64,000 nucleotides of DNA, taken from positions 343,346 through 407,345 of the forward strand of contig OW121745.1 of assembly GCA_933228675.1 (NCBI GenBank), given 5' to 3'. Under the pieces are notes generated by a model that saw only the letters and a program-made list of their open reading frames with translations, searched no databases and had not been told where the DNA came from. This DNA comes from Stomorhina lunata (lineage: Eukaryota > Arthropoda > Insecta > Diptera > Rhiniidae). Shown piece after piece: positions 10,348 through 21,699 of this stretch. Within the stretch, counting starts at the first letter, position 1, and every line of letters begins with the position of its first letter. The position numbers and the translations under genes are program-made.

Positions 10348-11130
10348 CACTTACGGTCACCAGAATAGGTTCACTTTTTAGTAATAAATTTAAGTTTGCT
10401 GCTATTAAGATAATTCATGAATAGAATTGTGATTTACTTTTTCTAAAAGGCAGAACAGTTTAGATAAAGAGTGTAAATAAAGAAAGTTTGAAAAAAATTT
10501 TACTGTTGAAATACGAGTATATGCCTCTTTTTGTAATTGGTGCAGAAAAATATGAATTATTTTGGCGTCACTTGAATAGGTTCACTAAATAAATTTCAGT
10601 TCTGTAGTTATTTGTGGAAATTTTGAGCACAAAATAGCTAAGCATTTAATAAAATAAAACTCTAGAAGTATTTTCTATTGGTTTTATTTAAATTTGGTCC
10701 ATGGTAATTAATAGGATATGAAAGAGAAGACAAACATTGATGTCAGTAGAGATTAAGGCCTCTACTTCTGTGAAAAAATTATTTAAAATTTAAAAACATG
10801 ACAGCGTTGTAATGATTCACTCAAGAAGTAACTCAAAAAACTCTAAGCGAAAGCAAACTTTGGCCCCAAGATTCACCAAACGGCAAAATTATAGTGATTT
10901 TCGTTTAAAAATCGGATAAAAAATTGGTTTCAGTGGTAGTATTTCTACATATAGAAACTAATAAATAGACCCTAACTGCTAATACCACCCAAGTTTCAGA
11001 AAAAAATCATAATAACTCCAAAAAACACGGACTTACGGTTGAATTTTTGCAAAGAACATGTGATTAAAAAATGGTAAGGAGTAAGGCAGTTACACACAAT
11101 TCTATTCAAAAATTATCTAAAAAGCAGCAA
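10348..11130. mobile_element. Tc1-like element, left part
   Basis: It starts CACTTACGGTCACCAGAATA and pairs as an inverted repeat with 21661-21699, which reads CACTCACGGTCAACAGAATA on the minus strand. Both continue into GGTTCACTTTTTAGTAATA. The flanking dinucleotides are TG (10346-10347) and TA (21700-21701), fitting a decayed TA duplication. A second GGTTCACT box at about 10577 suggests subterminal direct repeats. There is no intact transposase. The piece ends where LINE 1 begins. Confidence 0.55.
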
Positions 11131-11415
11131 GCTTAAATTTATTTATTTATTTTTTATTTATTTATTTAGAAAATAATATTAGAACATTAAGAATACAAAT
11201 TCTTTTATAGTTCAAATAGAGTTACATAACAATAGCGCCATTAATTAAGTCAAAAGTAAATAGTTAATACAAAAAAATAGCAACATAAATTTTTAAAATA
11301 ATTGAAATTAGTAAAAGTAGGGGTGAAAAAAATTATTAAGAAAAAAAATATATATGAAAGTATAATGAAAATAATTTTAAAAATAATGTAAGAAAAATAA
11401 AATGATGTAAAATTA

Positions 11416-11778
11416 TTAATTGTTTTCTGATACATTATTAAAAAGATCCTTAATAAAACTGTTTTTGTTTTTTATAAGTTTTAGTTTAGTTTGCAGACTA
11501 TTCCATAGTTTTATGGCGTTAACGAAGAAAAATCTTGATGTGTTTAAATGGGTGTGTCTTGGTATTAAACGTGTAACACATCGTGTGGAATTTATGAAAG
11601 TAAGTTTTTCATAAAGATAAGTGGGGGTTTTTTGGTTCAAAAGTTTATGAAGAAAGGATAAATTTCTTATGCGCAAATAATCTTCTAAATCACATCCAAG
11701 AATCATCTTCCTCCATGATGATATGCTATCAAATCTTCGAATACCATATACATAACGAGTTGCGTTATTGAAAGCCAC
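11416..11778 (-). pseudogene. LINE 1 ORF2 C-terminal domain
   Basis: This 120-residue fragment contains RRFDSISSWRKMILGCDL, LSFLHKLLNQKTPTYL and the NTSRFFFVNAIKLWNSL block. The pattern (repeated R/H residues, then a W-N-x-L motif) is typical of the region after the reverse transcriptase in jockey-type LINEs. It is cut off from the rest of ORF2 by frameshifts. A stop follows at the 3' side and then the short 3' UTR and AAAT tail. Confidence 0.75.
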
Positions 11779-12061
11779 TTGCAGTTAAAGTAGCGATTGC
11801 TGACATTCGCAAGTTACGTAAAGTTAGGAAAATATTTCTGACTACATTATTTACATGATCTTTGCATGATAAGGATGAATTAATATAAAACCCTAAGTAT
11901 TTAACGTTGTCGATATACTGCAGGGGGATCTCATGTACAGTGCAGGTAGCTAGAGAAAATCAAGTTTCTGACGTTTTACTGGTAGACAAATGATTTCGAA
12001 GGATTGAGAGAAAGATTGTTAACATTGGCCCACAAATCAATGGCAGCTAAACCCTCTAAAT

Positions 12062-12400
12062 CTAACACATATCTTCGATTAGACCAGTCCGATTGGAAAT
12101 ATATAACTGAATGTCATCAGCGTATGCATGAATTTTTGCATGATTTATAACAACGAAATTATTGTTAATGAAAATGCTAAACATTAGTGGACCAAGAACA
12201 GATATTTGAGGTACACCTGAGGTAATTCCCTTTAGCGAAGATACATTGTCTCCTAAAGATACTTTTTGCGAGCGTCCAGAGAGATAATTTTTCATTAAAA
12301 TCAACGCAGAATCACTAAATCCAAATATGTATTTAAGTTTCCGACATAACATAATATGATCTACCCTGTCAAAAACCTTTGAAAAATCTAAAAAACACAT
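12062..12400 (-). pseudogene. LINE 1 ORF2 reverse transcriptase core
   Basis: A 112-residue open piece spans the catalytic centre. It begins FLDFSKVFDRVDH (first catalytic Asp region), continues GITSGVPQISVLGP (the conserved G-x-PQG-S motif, here PQIS) and ends AYADDIQLY, with YADD encoded at 12113-12124. The Gly-to-Ile change in PQG and the frameshifts on both sides make an active enzyme unlikely. The N-terminal part of the domain lies degraded between 12410 and 12960. Confidence 0.85.
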
Positions 12401-13481
12401 CAGTTATATATTGCCAATGTCATAATTATTGTTATTACATGATTAAATATATGAACAAGAGAGCTTAGGTAAATGGTAATATCAATTTTAGGAATTTTAA
12501 TGGCAAGCCATCTTCATCTTAAATATCCACCTCAGTTATGGCAGAAAAGATTAAATTAATTGACGGGTTGTTAACGAACTGTTCATTGAAACCATCAACA
12601 CTATTACTATTATACGAAGAACAATTACAAAAGTATTCATTTAACTCATTTGGATCCAAATTACATGTATCTGATTCACTAGAACGAACACCCAACTTTT
12701 TAACGATAATTATCGTAAGTTCAATTTCCGTTCAAAATATAATTTTTTTGCTTGTCTTATAAGAAGTGTAGCGTGGTTTCTTGTTCTAGTAACTTGACTT
12801 CTATTAAAAGCAGTAGGGTGACGTTTCCATAAGCTTTGTTCTATTACGATCGCATATTGACTGTCTTACTGTAGCAGTATACCAAGGTCAAGAATTGTTC
12901 TTCACAATGATTCTTCGTAAAGGAACATGCCTTTGAAACACATCCATAAGCGTCATTGATAGCATATCTAACTTGGCACCAACAGTTGGTAGGTACCAAC
13001 AATCTTTCCAGCTGATCGAAGATAACTCAGAATATAGAACAGAATAATTAATGGAATTATAATCCCTATACGTGGAAGTATGACAATTTCAATTCGATTG
13101 AGATTAATGTTCAGTGTACAAAAAATTAGATCGTGATCAGAAATGAACGATATTTGATCATATATAAATAACAAATCGGGATCAGAAATTAAGAACAGGT
13201 CTAGTAGACTGGGTGTATTGTCGGGAGAGAAACGTGTAGAAGTTTGCTGATTCACAATCTGTAACCCAACAGTACTGGATGAATAATAAAGGTCATCACT
13301 GAAGTTATAGTTATTGAGAATATTGATATTCAAATCCCCACATACAACATAAATATTATAATCTATGGCATATTCCTTTAACTCGTTGAAGAAAGGTTCA
13401 ATGCTGAATGACTTATTTGGATTATATACGCACGAAATAAAAATTTTATTAATACTGTCGTAAACTTCAGCATTAGGTCTA

Positions 13482-14013
13482 TTCGTTTACTTTCCAGTAA
13501 AAGTCCAGTAAGCTGAGTATTTACTGAGTAAATGAACGAATTTACTCTCACCAAATCATTTGTACAAGAAAAGTAAACGAACAGAAAATTTGTAAAAATC
13601 CAGTAAGAAAATCAAAACAATAAGAAAAAAACAATAAAAAAGGCAATAAATAAATAAAAAAATGACCTAAGCTTTTAATTTTTAATTAGTTATATACTTT
13701 TTAACTTTAATTTAGTTAATTTTATTTCTTTTACTTCAAATTTTTAACTTAATAAAAATTGCGGCAAATTTTCAACTGCCTGTTTTTCTTTTGTTTACGT
13801 TTTTTATTCATGTTGTTGTTGTTACTGAACTTTTACAAGCAAAAATTTTCCCCGTAACATTTTGCAAATACTCAGCAAATAAACTGTCACTTTTTCTCAA
13901 AAATTCTCTCTGTTTACATTTCCCCTCTTACTGAGTTTTGGGTAAACGAACGACTTTCCGTAATATTTTGTAATATTTTGTAATAATTTGTACAAATTTT
14001 AACGTAAACGAAT
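13482..14013. mobile_element. small inverted-repeat (MITE-like) element
   Basis: This 532-bp insertion interrupts the LINE 1 endonuclease. The ends are ATTCGTTTAC and its inverse GTAAACGAAT, and GTAAACGAACG-like boxes recur inside (about 13575 and 13951). It has no coding capacity. TCTATT occurs on both sides (13480-13485 and 14017-14022) and may be the duplication, which would shift the borders by a few bases. Superfamily not assigned. Confidence 0.6.
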
Positions 14014-14145
14014 GAATCTATTAATAAATTCATGCATATTCATTCATATTTGAATCTCTAGATGTAGATATAAGTTTTATTTAAAGATTGTTTTTACAAT
14101 AAATTGCCACACCCGCACCTTTTCTTTTAGTTCTACTAGCTAGTA

Positions 14146-15429
14146 TCGGGTGTTTTTTATTGAGGTATAGAACTTTAAGTTGGCATCACTTTTTTAACTT
14201 GCTGCCATTTTGTCAGCTGTCAAGTGATTAATATTTAGTTTGGTTTGCCATTTCATCATGAACAGGTTGACAAAAGAACAACGCTTGCAAATCGTGCAAA
14301 TTTATTTCGAAAATAATGGTTCAGTTCGCGAAGTTTACCGCAAGCTCCGTCTATTTTATGGTCGACATAATCGTCCATCAGAGCAATTAATTCGGTTAAC
14401 CATGGATCGTTTTCACACTACGTTTACTCTATGTGATAATACGCATCCGCAGCGACGTCGAACAGTGCGCACCGAAGAAACAATTACCGCTGTAGAGCAA
14501 AGTGTTGAAGAGGACCCGTGCACAGCAATTGGAGCTTTGTCCATCAACTTTATGGAAGATTTTGCGCAAAGATCTTGGCTTGCGACCTTACAAGATCCAG
14601 CTTGTGCAAGAATTAAAGCCGCGAGACCATGCAATGCGTCGTGATTTTGGTGTATGGGCTGAAAATGAGATTGATCTCGATGCTGATTTTCATCGCAAAA
14701 TTTTGTTCAGTAATGAGGCTCATTTTTGGTTGAATGGCTACGTCAACAAGCAAAATTGCCGCATTTGGAGTGAAGAGAATCCACATGAGACCCTTGAGAC
14801 GCCATTACATCCACAAAAACTGACTGTTTGGTATGCTCTATGGGCTGGTGGAGTCATTGGGCCATACTTCTTCCGAAATAATGCTGGAGAGTCAGTTACC
14901 ATAAATGGAGACCGGTATAGAGCCATGATAACCGACTATTTTGTTCCCCAATTGGATGGCATGAATGTGGATGAGTTGTGGTTCCAACAAGACGGCGCTA
15001 CATGCCACACAGCGCACGTCGCAATTGATTTATTGAAGGAAACATTCGATGAGCGCATAATTTCGCGGAATGGACCTGTCAATTGGCCACCAAGATCGTG
15101 CGATTTGACACCACTGGATTATTTTCTTTGGGGATATGTGGAGTCGCTCGTCTACGCCAACAAACCAGAAACGTTAGGGGACTTGGAAGCCAACATTCGT
15201 GGCGTTATTGCCAACATACGGCCCCATATGCTCGAAAAAGTAGTTGAAAATTGGACCTGTAGAATTGGCTTTATTCGAGCCAGCCGCGGCGGCCACATGC
15301 CCGAAATCATATTTAAACATTAATGGCATAAAATTATCCTTCCAATAAAGCCAAACTGGTGGACATTAAAACGATTTTCTTGTGTTTTATTTCAATTCGA
15401 AGTTCTATGCCTCTAAAAAAAACACCCAT
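14146..15429 (+). mobile_element. DD41D (rosa-like) mariner element, complete but inactive
   Basis: This 1,284-bp element lies between TA dinucleotides (14144-14145 and 15430-15431). Its inverted termini are about 30 bp: GGGTGTTTTTTATTGAGG at the left (from 14148) and GGGTGTTTTTTTTAGAGG on the minus strand at the right (from 15427), both followed by a TATAGAACTT or CATAGAACTT block. It carries one transposase gene on the plus strand and interrupts the LINE 1 endonuclease. Confidence 0.9.
14258..15323 (+). pseudogene. DD41D mariner transposase, frameshifted
   Basis: This is a cut-and-paste transposase of about 350 residues. The paired-like N-terminus starts MNRLTKEQRLQIVQIYFENN at the ATG at 14258. 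The frame breaks at about 14511-14520, and the rest is open from the new frame to the TAA after EIIFKH. In the catalytic domain I count 41 residues between the Asp of FQQDGATCH and the Asp of TPLDYFLWG, which defines DD41D (rosa-type) rather than the usual DD34D. The first catalytic Asp is replaced by Asn (FSNEAHFW, codon at 14712-14714), whereas the second copy at 51.3 kb keeps SDEAHF. The frameshift and the Asn make it inactive, so it is a fossil or at best a source of terminal-repeat DNA. Confidence 0.9.
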
Positions 15430-15719
15430 TATAATATTATACCCATTTATTGAATAGTGTGTTTCAGATACATCACTTTTAAACCATGTTTCAGTTACAC
15501 AGATAATGTCAACCATAGAATTTTAAAAAATATTTCTAGCATAGTCTAGTTTTAGTCCATTCAAACTTCTAGCATTGAAATGAACTATATTAAGACCACA
15601 CCGTTACTTGCAAAATATATTTTATATAGTACCATGATTTTCGCTGACGCCATAATTTATATTAGAAAAGTTAAAAAAAAGCAAGAAAAGACAAAAAAAG
15701 AGATAAAGATAACAAAAAT

Positions 15720-16261
15720 GAATAAATGTTTAAAATAATAACTTGAAATTAGTCAAATAACTTATCTAAATCGCCTTCCGTATCAATAAGAACAGCTTCA
15801 GATTGTTTCATAAGTCGGACATAAACGCACCCTCTTGACGAAAACATACAATATGTAATTTGCCTTGGCGTCTATGCCTTATTGCCAGTTGCAGCAGTTT
15901 TCTGTTTTCAACTGATAGACTTTCATATATACGAAAGGTAGAATCACTATCGAATCCTTATTGTCTCTTCGAAAATCAGAGAAAGTTTTTAAAGTGCGAT
16001 TTCTATCAAAAGGTGTGCAGAATTTGACTATCACTACCGTATTTTTTGCTTGTGAAAATTTTGAGTGAACTCTAAAAATATCAGGGACTTGAGGCGCGAG
16101 AAAGTCAATAATCGACAAATTTGATTAAATTTGCTTTTAAGGTTTTCAGATTGTTCAAAATCAATACCAAAAATAACAGCATCTGTTGAAATGCCCTTCA
16201 CTGTAGTTTGTTTTTCTTTTGTTTTTATTTCTTGCATTTCGATTTTAAGTTGTTCAATATC
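15720..16261 (-). pseudogene. LINE 1 ORF1, C-terminal part
   Basis: Read on the minus strand it contains DAVIFGIDFEQSENLKSKFN, then VPDIFRVH and KNTVVIVKFCTPFDRNRTLK. This arrangement matches the ORF1 proteins of many insect LINEs whose C-terminal domain resembles the baculovirus FP protein family (RNA binding, RNP formation). The frames overlap and shift at about 16080, so it is broken. The N-terminal part lies at 21116-21367, beyond the foldback insertion. Confidence 0.65.
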
Positions 16262-19200
16262 AATGGAATCTAAAAGTGAACTAATGCAGCTTTAATTGAA
16301 GTCATCTATATTTAAAATCCATAAAACAGTTTTGAAGTTATTGCAATTTTCCCCCAAAAAATCGTGTCCTTGACAACACGCCTAAGGATAAACCGCTAGA
16401 AAAAAATACTTTGGACAAAAACTTGCAAAGTAATGATTTGCAAAGACATGATTTATCATTTTAAGACTTGTAAGTACTTCATAGTTTAAGTTTGTTAAAA
16501 TATAAAAATATTTACTTAGTTTTTTTCATAATCGAAAATGGGTCGTTTTTCTCAGGAGGGTTTCAAAACGCATTTTTTAATTTTTTGAACATTTTGTTAA
16601 ACAAATATTACAAATTTGAATTTCTCTCATCAGTGTGTTAAAGTGAATAAAAAAGACAATAAAACTCAAAAAAATTGAGGTCGATATCTCAAACCATTTT
16701 CCCGTACCTTGTGTTCGAATCCGACGAATTTCGCAAAAAAGTAATTTTTTGCTCATAATTTGAGTAAATGCATCATAAATCTTATTTATGCTCAATTTTA
16801 ATAATGCTTATATGGAATAAAATTATCCATACTATGGAGAATATAAACAGGTTCTTTGTTTTTAAAATTGGATAAACTTAACCCTTTTTTCCGAAGTCAA
16901 AAATGAAAAATTTGATTTTTTGTATTTTTTTATATTTTTTAATTACGTAATATTATTAATTTAGTACTGATTTTTTTTAAATATACTTAAAAGTTATTTT
17001 TTAAACTAAGGCAAAGTCTTTTTTCAAAAGGGTTAAAATATTTTAACCCTTTTGAGACATGGGGTCAAAAATGACCTAATTTTTTTTGCACTTTTTTCAG
17101 CAAATTTTGATTAAAAATCAATTATGTTATTATTTTGATTAAATTTTGAGTAAAAACCATTAATGTTATTATTTGACACCAAGATTAATTTTTTTTATTA
17201 TAAAAAATATTTTAACCCTTTAAAGACATGGGAGCAAAAATTAAAATTTTAGGATTAATATTATTTATTATACCCTTCACCAATAGGTGAAAGGGTATTA
17301 TAAGTTTGTGATTCCGTTTGTAATTTTTTTATTAGTAATCGTAGACCCCACAAAAATTATACCGATCGACTCAGAATCGGGAGGAGAATCGATTAAGCGA
17401 TGTCCGTCTGTCTGTCTGTCTGTCTGTCTGTCTGTTGAAATCAAGTTTCTGAAGCCCCTGGAGGATGGACTTACATAAATTATATATCAGATTTTAGGAA
17501 ATTCTCCCGCAATGAACTCTCATTAAAATCGGTTTATAAACACCGAAAATATCGAAAAAATACCAAAAATTAGACGAAAATTTTAAAATTTTTGATTGAA
17601 ACACACTTTTAAATAACAAGAGAAAAAAGATACTCCTGGTGTACATGTGATAATATGTTGCACTCTGTAAAATTTTATCAAAATCGGTCCATAAACAACT
17701 GAGATATCGCCAAAACACTGAATTTGATGTATCGCAAATTGCCCAAAGTACACATTAGAGAATGTTTGTTGAAAAAATTAAATGCAGAAATAGGAAAAAC
17801 TATCCTCCTTTAGTACGGACCTACATACATTTTATATCAGATTTTAGGAAATTCCCCCACCAAGCACGTTATTAAATTTTATCAAAAGCGGTCTATAAAC
17901 AATTGAGATATCGCCATAACACTACATTTGATGTACAGCAAATTGCCCAAAGTACGTGTCTAAGAAATTTTGTTTACATTTTGTAAGTATTGTTTCAGCG
18001 ATGTCTCAGGTGTTTATGGACCGATTGTGATGAAATTTGACATCGTTCTTTATGGGAGGATTTTCTAAAATCTGATATATATACTCCACAAATCTGATTA
18101 TGAATACCATTCAAATTGTACCGATCAACTCAGAATCGGCACAAGAATCGATTTCGCGACCTCCGTCCGTCCATCTGTTTGTTTGCCCGTCCGTCCGTCT
18201 GTTTGTTTATCCGTCCGTCTACATGTCCGTCCGTCTACCTGTCTGTCCTTTTTTCTGTTGTAGTCAAGTTTTTGGAGCTCCTGTTTTGTCGATATCTCAG
18301 ATGTTTATTTTGATGAAGTTTAATAGCGTCCTTCGCAGGGGATTATCTAAATCCTGATGCATTCTGTAATTTGTGGTAGATATAATTTAGCGTTTAAGCG
18401 ATGGTGTTTTGATCGACAATGTTGAAATTCAGGGTGGGACAAATCAGGGGCTCCACAAATCTGGTTTTAGCAGACAGACACACTGCATTTATCTTAATTT
18501 TGTGTCTGACTTTTGAACATTATGATAACATTTGAGAATGTATTATATATCAAATTATAGGTAATCTTCCTAGGAAGTACAAAAATGCTATCCGTTCAAA
18601 ACCTACATATGTATGTAAGTATCTCACATATCAACAAAAATTTAAATTTTTTAATTGCAATTGGGAGAAATCCCTTCACGTTTGACAATTGATCCCGTAT
18701 AACTTCGCCTAAGGCAATCTCTTAGTAGCTAATAAATGACAAATTATAATAGATACGATGATGACATTTAGTAAAAAGACGTTGTACAATATTGATATTC
18801 AGGACAATAGCGCCTAAAATAAACTTTCTAGAGGGACAACATTTGACAAAAGTATTTCTGATCTCTTGAAAAGTTCGATGAAAATGGGCGAGCTCTATTC
18901 ACATTTAGTGAAATCTCCCATATAAACCCGACCGGGAATCGATTTAATGCTGATAAATTAAATCACATTAAAATTGCACAAAGAACTAGAGCAAAACTTT
19001 TCAAACATCCATCGGACAGATCGAAAGAACTATACATCCCAAATATTATTGATGAAGTGATAATTTTAATTAATTAACTAACTTCAAATTAATAAGTAAA
19101 CTTTTCCGACAAAGCTGATAACCATCCATTCAAAAGCTATATATTTCACGTATGTATCTAAAACTAAGAGTGTATACCCGATAATTTTAAGGCTTGTGTA

Positions 19201-20898
19201 CATTGACAATCATTGTTAAAGCTTTGACCTAAATCAGTCCGCTAACTTCAGAGTTTTACATAACTAATCAAGAACTTTTACTAGTTGGATAATTCGTACG
19301 AATCAAAGTGCACAACCCTCACTGGGCACAGCGTTTTTGGGTTGCATGTCAGAATACTTAAACTTTATCAAATCGATGTGCTATTGCAAATCTAAGGGCA
19401 TCTACATTTTGAAGCATCTTTTCTGCATGGTTTATCTGGTCTATCGAACTTTATTAAATGTTCGTAAAATATGTGTATATTTTATTTCGAAGCTACTGGC
19501 TGGCTAAAATATGCATTCTCTACTTGTAGTCTAGTAATCATTATCTTTCACAAAGGGACCACTTTAGAACCCAAGTGAAGCTTCCCTAGACATCAGCCAC
19601 CTGTCCAACCTAACCTTTGGGTGCATAACTATTCTAGATGATGACGCCACCGAAAAGGTTTTCGTTTTCCGACTCTTAATTTTAAAGACTCTTTGCATAT
19701 AATACTAGTATAACCAAATATTGCTACGAATTACATTAAGTACTTTTGGAACACCATTGGTGAAGGGTATCCAAGATTCGGCAAAGCCGAATATACCACT
19801 CTTACTTGTTAAATAAACTTAATCTTAGTGTAAAATATTTACTTAATGCCTTTTTATCAAAAGTTGATGGAAAAAGTGACAAAACAATTTGTAGATGATT
19901 TTTGACAAGATTGATTTTTTTTTATTATGAACAATATTTTAACCCTTAAAAGACATGGGAGCAAAAATTATCTACAAATTGTTTTGTTACTTTTTCCAGC
20001 AAAGGCATTAAGTAAATATTTTACACTAAGATTAAGTTTATTTATTAAATAATATTAATCCTAAAAATTTATGGGGACCATATTGTCCCCATAAATTTTT
20101 AATTTTTGCTCCCATGTCTTTAAAGGGTTAAAATATTTTTTATAATAAAAAAATTAATCTTGGTCTCAAATTATAACATTAATGGTTTTAAATCAAAATA
20201 AAAACATTAATGGTTTTCAATTTTTTATAATAAAAAAAATTAATTTTGGTGTCAAATAGTAACATTAATGGTTTTAAATCAAAAAAAGGGTTAAATTTAC
20301 CCAATTTTAAAAACAAAGAACCTGTTTATATTTTTCATAATATGGATAATTTTATTCCATATAAACATTATTAAAATTGAGCATAAATAAGATTTATGAA
20401 GCATTTACTCAAGTTATGAGCAAAAAATTACTTTTCTGCGAAATTCGTCGAATTCGAACACAAGGTACGGGAAAATGGTTTGAGATATCGACCTCAATTT
20501 TTTTGAGTTTTATTGTCTTTTTTATTCACTTTAACATACCGATGAGAGAAATTCAAATTTGTAATATTTGTTTAACAAAATTTTCAAAAAATTTAAAAAT
20601 GCGTTTTGAAACCCACCTGAGAAAAATGACCCATTTTCGATTATGAAAAAAACTAAGTAAATATTTTTATATTTTAACAAACTTAAACTATGAAGTACTT
20701 ACAAGTCTTAAAATGATAAATCATGTCTTACTTTGCGAGTTTTTGTCCAAAGTATTTTTTTCTAGCGGTTTATCCTTAGGCGTGTTGTCAAGGACACGAT
20801 TTTTTGGGGGAAATCGCAATAACTTCAAAACTGTTTTATGGATTTTAAATATAGATGACTTCAATTAAAGCTGCATTAGTTCACTTTTAGATTCCATT
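16262..20898. mobile_element. long-armed foldback (inverted-repeat) element
   Basis: It begins AATGGAATCTAAAAGTGAAC and ends with the inverse. The arms are about 1 kb each (16262-17267 and about 19811-20898) and about 95% alike by eye. They differ by small indels such as a 9-bp stretch near 16440 and an extra block near 16890-17010 in the left arm. The whole is inserted in LINE 1 ORF1 and is itself interrupted by the mini-me-like unit 17268-19810. No transposase is seen. Frames such as 16577-16795 and 20377-20646 are the same arm sequence read twice, not genes. Confidence 0.75.
17268..19810 (+). mobile_element. mini-me/DINE-1-like element, copy 1 (2.5 kb)
   Basis: It starts TATACCCTTCACCAATAGG (a hairpin with the following GGTGAAAGGGTAT), has a GTCTGTCTGTC tract at about 17405 and a second GTCC/GTCT tract at about 18165-18250, and ends with a CACCATTGGTGAAGGGTAT block, the hairpin ATTCGGCAAAGCCGAAT and ACTTGTT. 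The interior holds repeated lines of the type GATATCGCCAAAAC and GGTCCATAAACAACTGAG. The GTCY tract and terminal hairpin are hallmarks of mini-me/DINE-1 (helentron-related) elements. No protein frame is present, so it is non-autonomous. Copies 2 and 3 are collinear. Confidence 0.75.
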
Positions 20899-21115
20899 AT
20901 CTTTTTTCTTTAAAATAAATTTTAATGGACGAAATGTAGCAAAAACTGCAAATACTCTCAGTTTTCCCCATCAAATGGGCTCAAAAATTTTGAGCCCAAA
21001 TATTCAAAAATAAATCAATAATATTTTGCACACTTCCGATTGACATTACTTTTCCATATAATTTCACTATTAGAAGTCGATCAGAGACAAAAGTCAAAAA
21101 ACGACCCACCCTAAT
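20899..21115. repeat. fragment ending in a 40-bp shared terminal motif
   Basis: This stretch lies between the foldback element and the resumed LINE 1 ORF1. Its right end (21075-21114), read on the minus strand, starts TTAGGGTGGGTCGTTTTTTG and recurs with one clear change at 25339-25380. I infer a terminus of another transposon family. Confidence 0.5.
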
Positions 21116-21367
21116 ACACATCTCACTTTCTATAGAAGCAATGCGATCTTCAATTTCTTTCTCACGTTCCTGTATGAGCTTTACTTCAGTATCTATTTTA
21201 TTCAAAAGTTTAGTCTCAATTGTAGTTATTTCATTACTCTTCATTTCATTTAAGAGTGATTTTAAAGTTATTGCTGCATCATCAATTTTATGAGATTTTA
21301 ACGCGGGACAGAGTAATGAGTTTTGAAAAGAATTAGGCGCTGGACGTTTAAGAGCGGGAGATTCCAT
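21116..21367 (-). pseudogene. LINE 1 ORF1, N-terminal part
   Basis: The frame opens MESPALKRPAPNSFQNSLL at the ATG at 21367 and runs into a charged, heptad-like stretch (IDTEVKLIQEREKEIEDRIA), a probable coiled coil as expected for trimerising LINE ORF1 proteins. LINE sequence ends at about 21116, after SIESE. The following residues belong to the inserted fragment. The continuation of ORF1 is at 16261 downward. Confidence 0.65.
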
Positions 21368-21440
21368 TTGTTTACTTTGTTATTGTTTTTTATTTTATTT
21401 TTTTTTTTTTTGTTTGTTTACACTTTCTTTTGCAATATTT

Positions 21441-21699
21441 AATACGGGATGACACTTTACAGATGTTGAATATTTATTTAATTAAACAGGTTTTTCACAA
21501 TAATTAGAAATATATTTTATGTATCTTATAAATATATTTCGATTACATTATTGAAGTATTTCATAAAAAAAGTTTATTTTTACACAGCAAAAATAATAAA
21601 AAAATACGGAGCTAATTTAAAACACGTCCGACTCTCTCTCTCTTATCTTTATATATTTATATTACTAAAAAAGTGAACCTATTCTGTTGACCGTGAGTG
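21441..21699. mobile_element. Tc1-like element, right part
   Basis: This ends with the right terminal inverted repeat (21661-21699), the partner of 10348-10390. It contains no coding sequence. Its left border with the LINE 5' end is approximate. Confidence 0.5.

Larger units (their letters stand above)
12968..15620 (-). pseudogene. LINE 1 ORF2 apurinic-type endonuclease, in three pieces
   Basis: Read on the minus strand, the first piece (15620-15430) holds LNIVHFNARSLNG and VDIICVTETWF, with the catalytic TE motif. The second (14145-14014) holds RTKRKGAGVAIYCKNN. The third (13481-12968) holds the GDLNINILN region and ISDHDLIFC, with the catalytic SDH. Together they give the order of an EEP-type nicking endonuclease. 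The breaks are the mariner at 14146-15429 and the inverted-repeat element at 13482-14013. Small frameshifts exist as well. Confidence 0.8.
11131..21440 (-). mobile_element. decayed jockey-type LINE (LINE 1), split by four insertions
   Basis: This is a minus-strand non-LTR retrotransposon. Its 3' end at about 11137 carries a tail of AAAT repeats (TTTA on the plus strand). The order from 21440 downward is ORF1 N-terminus (21116-21367), ORF1 C-terminal part (15720-16261), endonuclease (15430-15620, 14014-14145, 12968-13481), reverse transcriptase (12062-12400) and C-terminal domain (11416-11778). The gaps are filled by the foldback element with its flanking fragment, the DD41D mariner and the inverted-repeat element. 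Removing them leaves about 3.6 kb. The 5' border near 21440 is approximate and I found no target duplication. Confidence 0.8.

Noticed and set aside
10850..10900. possible Tc1 transposase remnant (WPQDSPN-like)
   Set aside because: The resemblance to the WPxQSPDLNP motif is too short and has no supporting flanking motifs, so it is not annotated as coding.
16577..16795. 72-residue frame, also at 20377-20646
   Set aside because: The same foldback-arm sequence is read from both arms; there are no family features.
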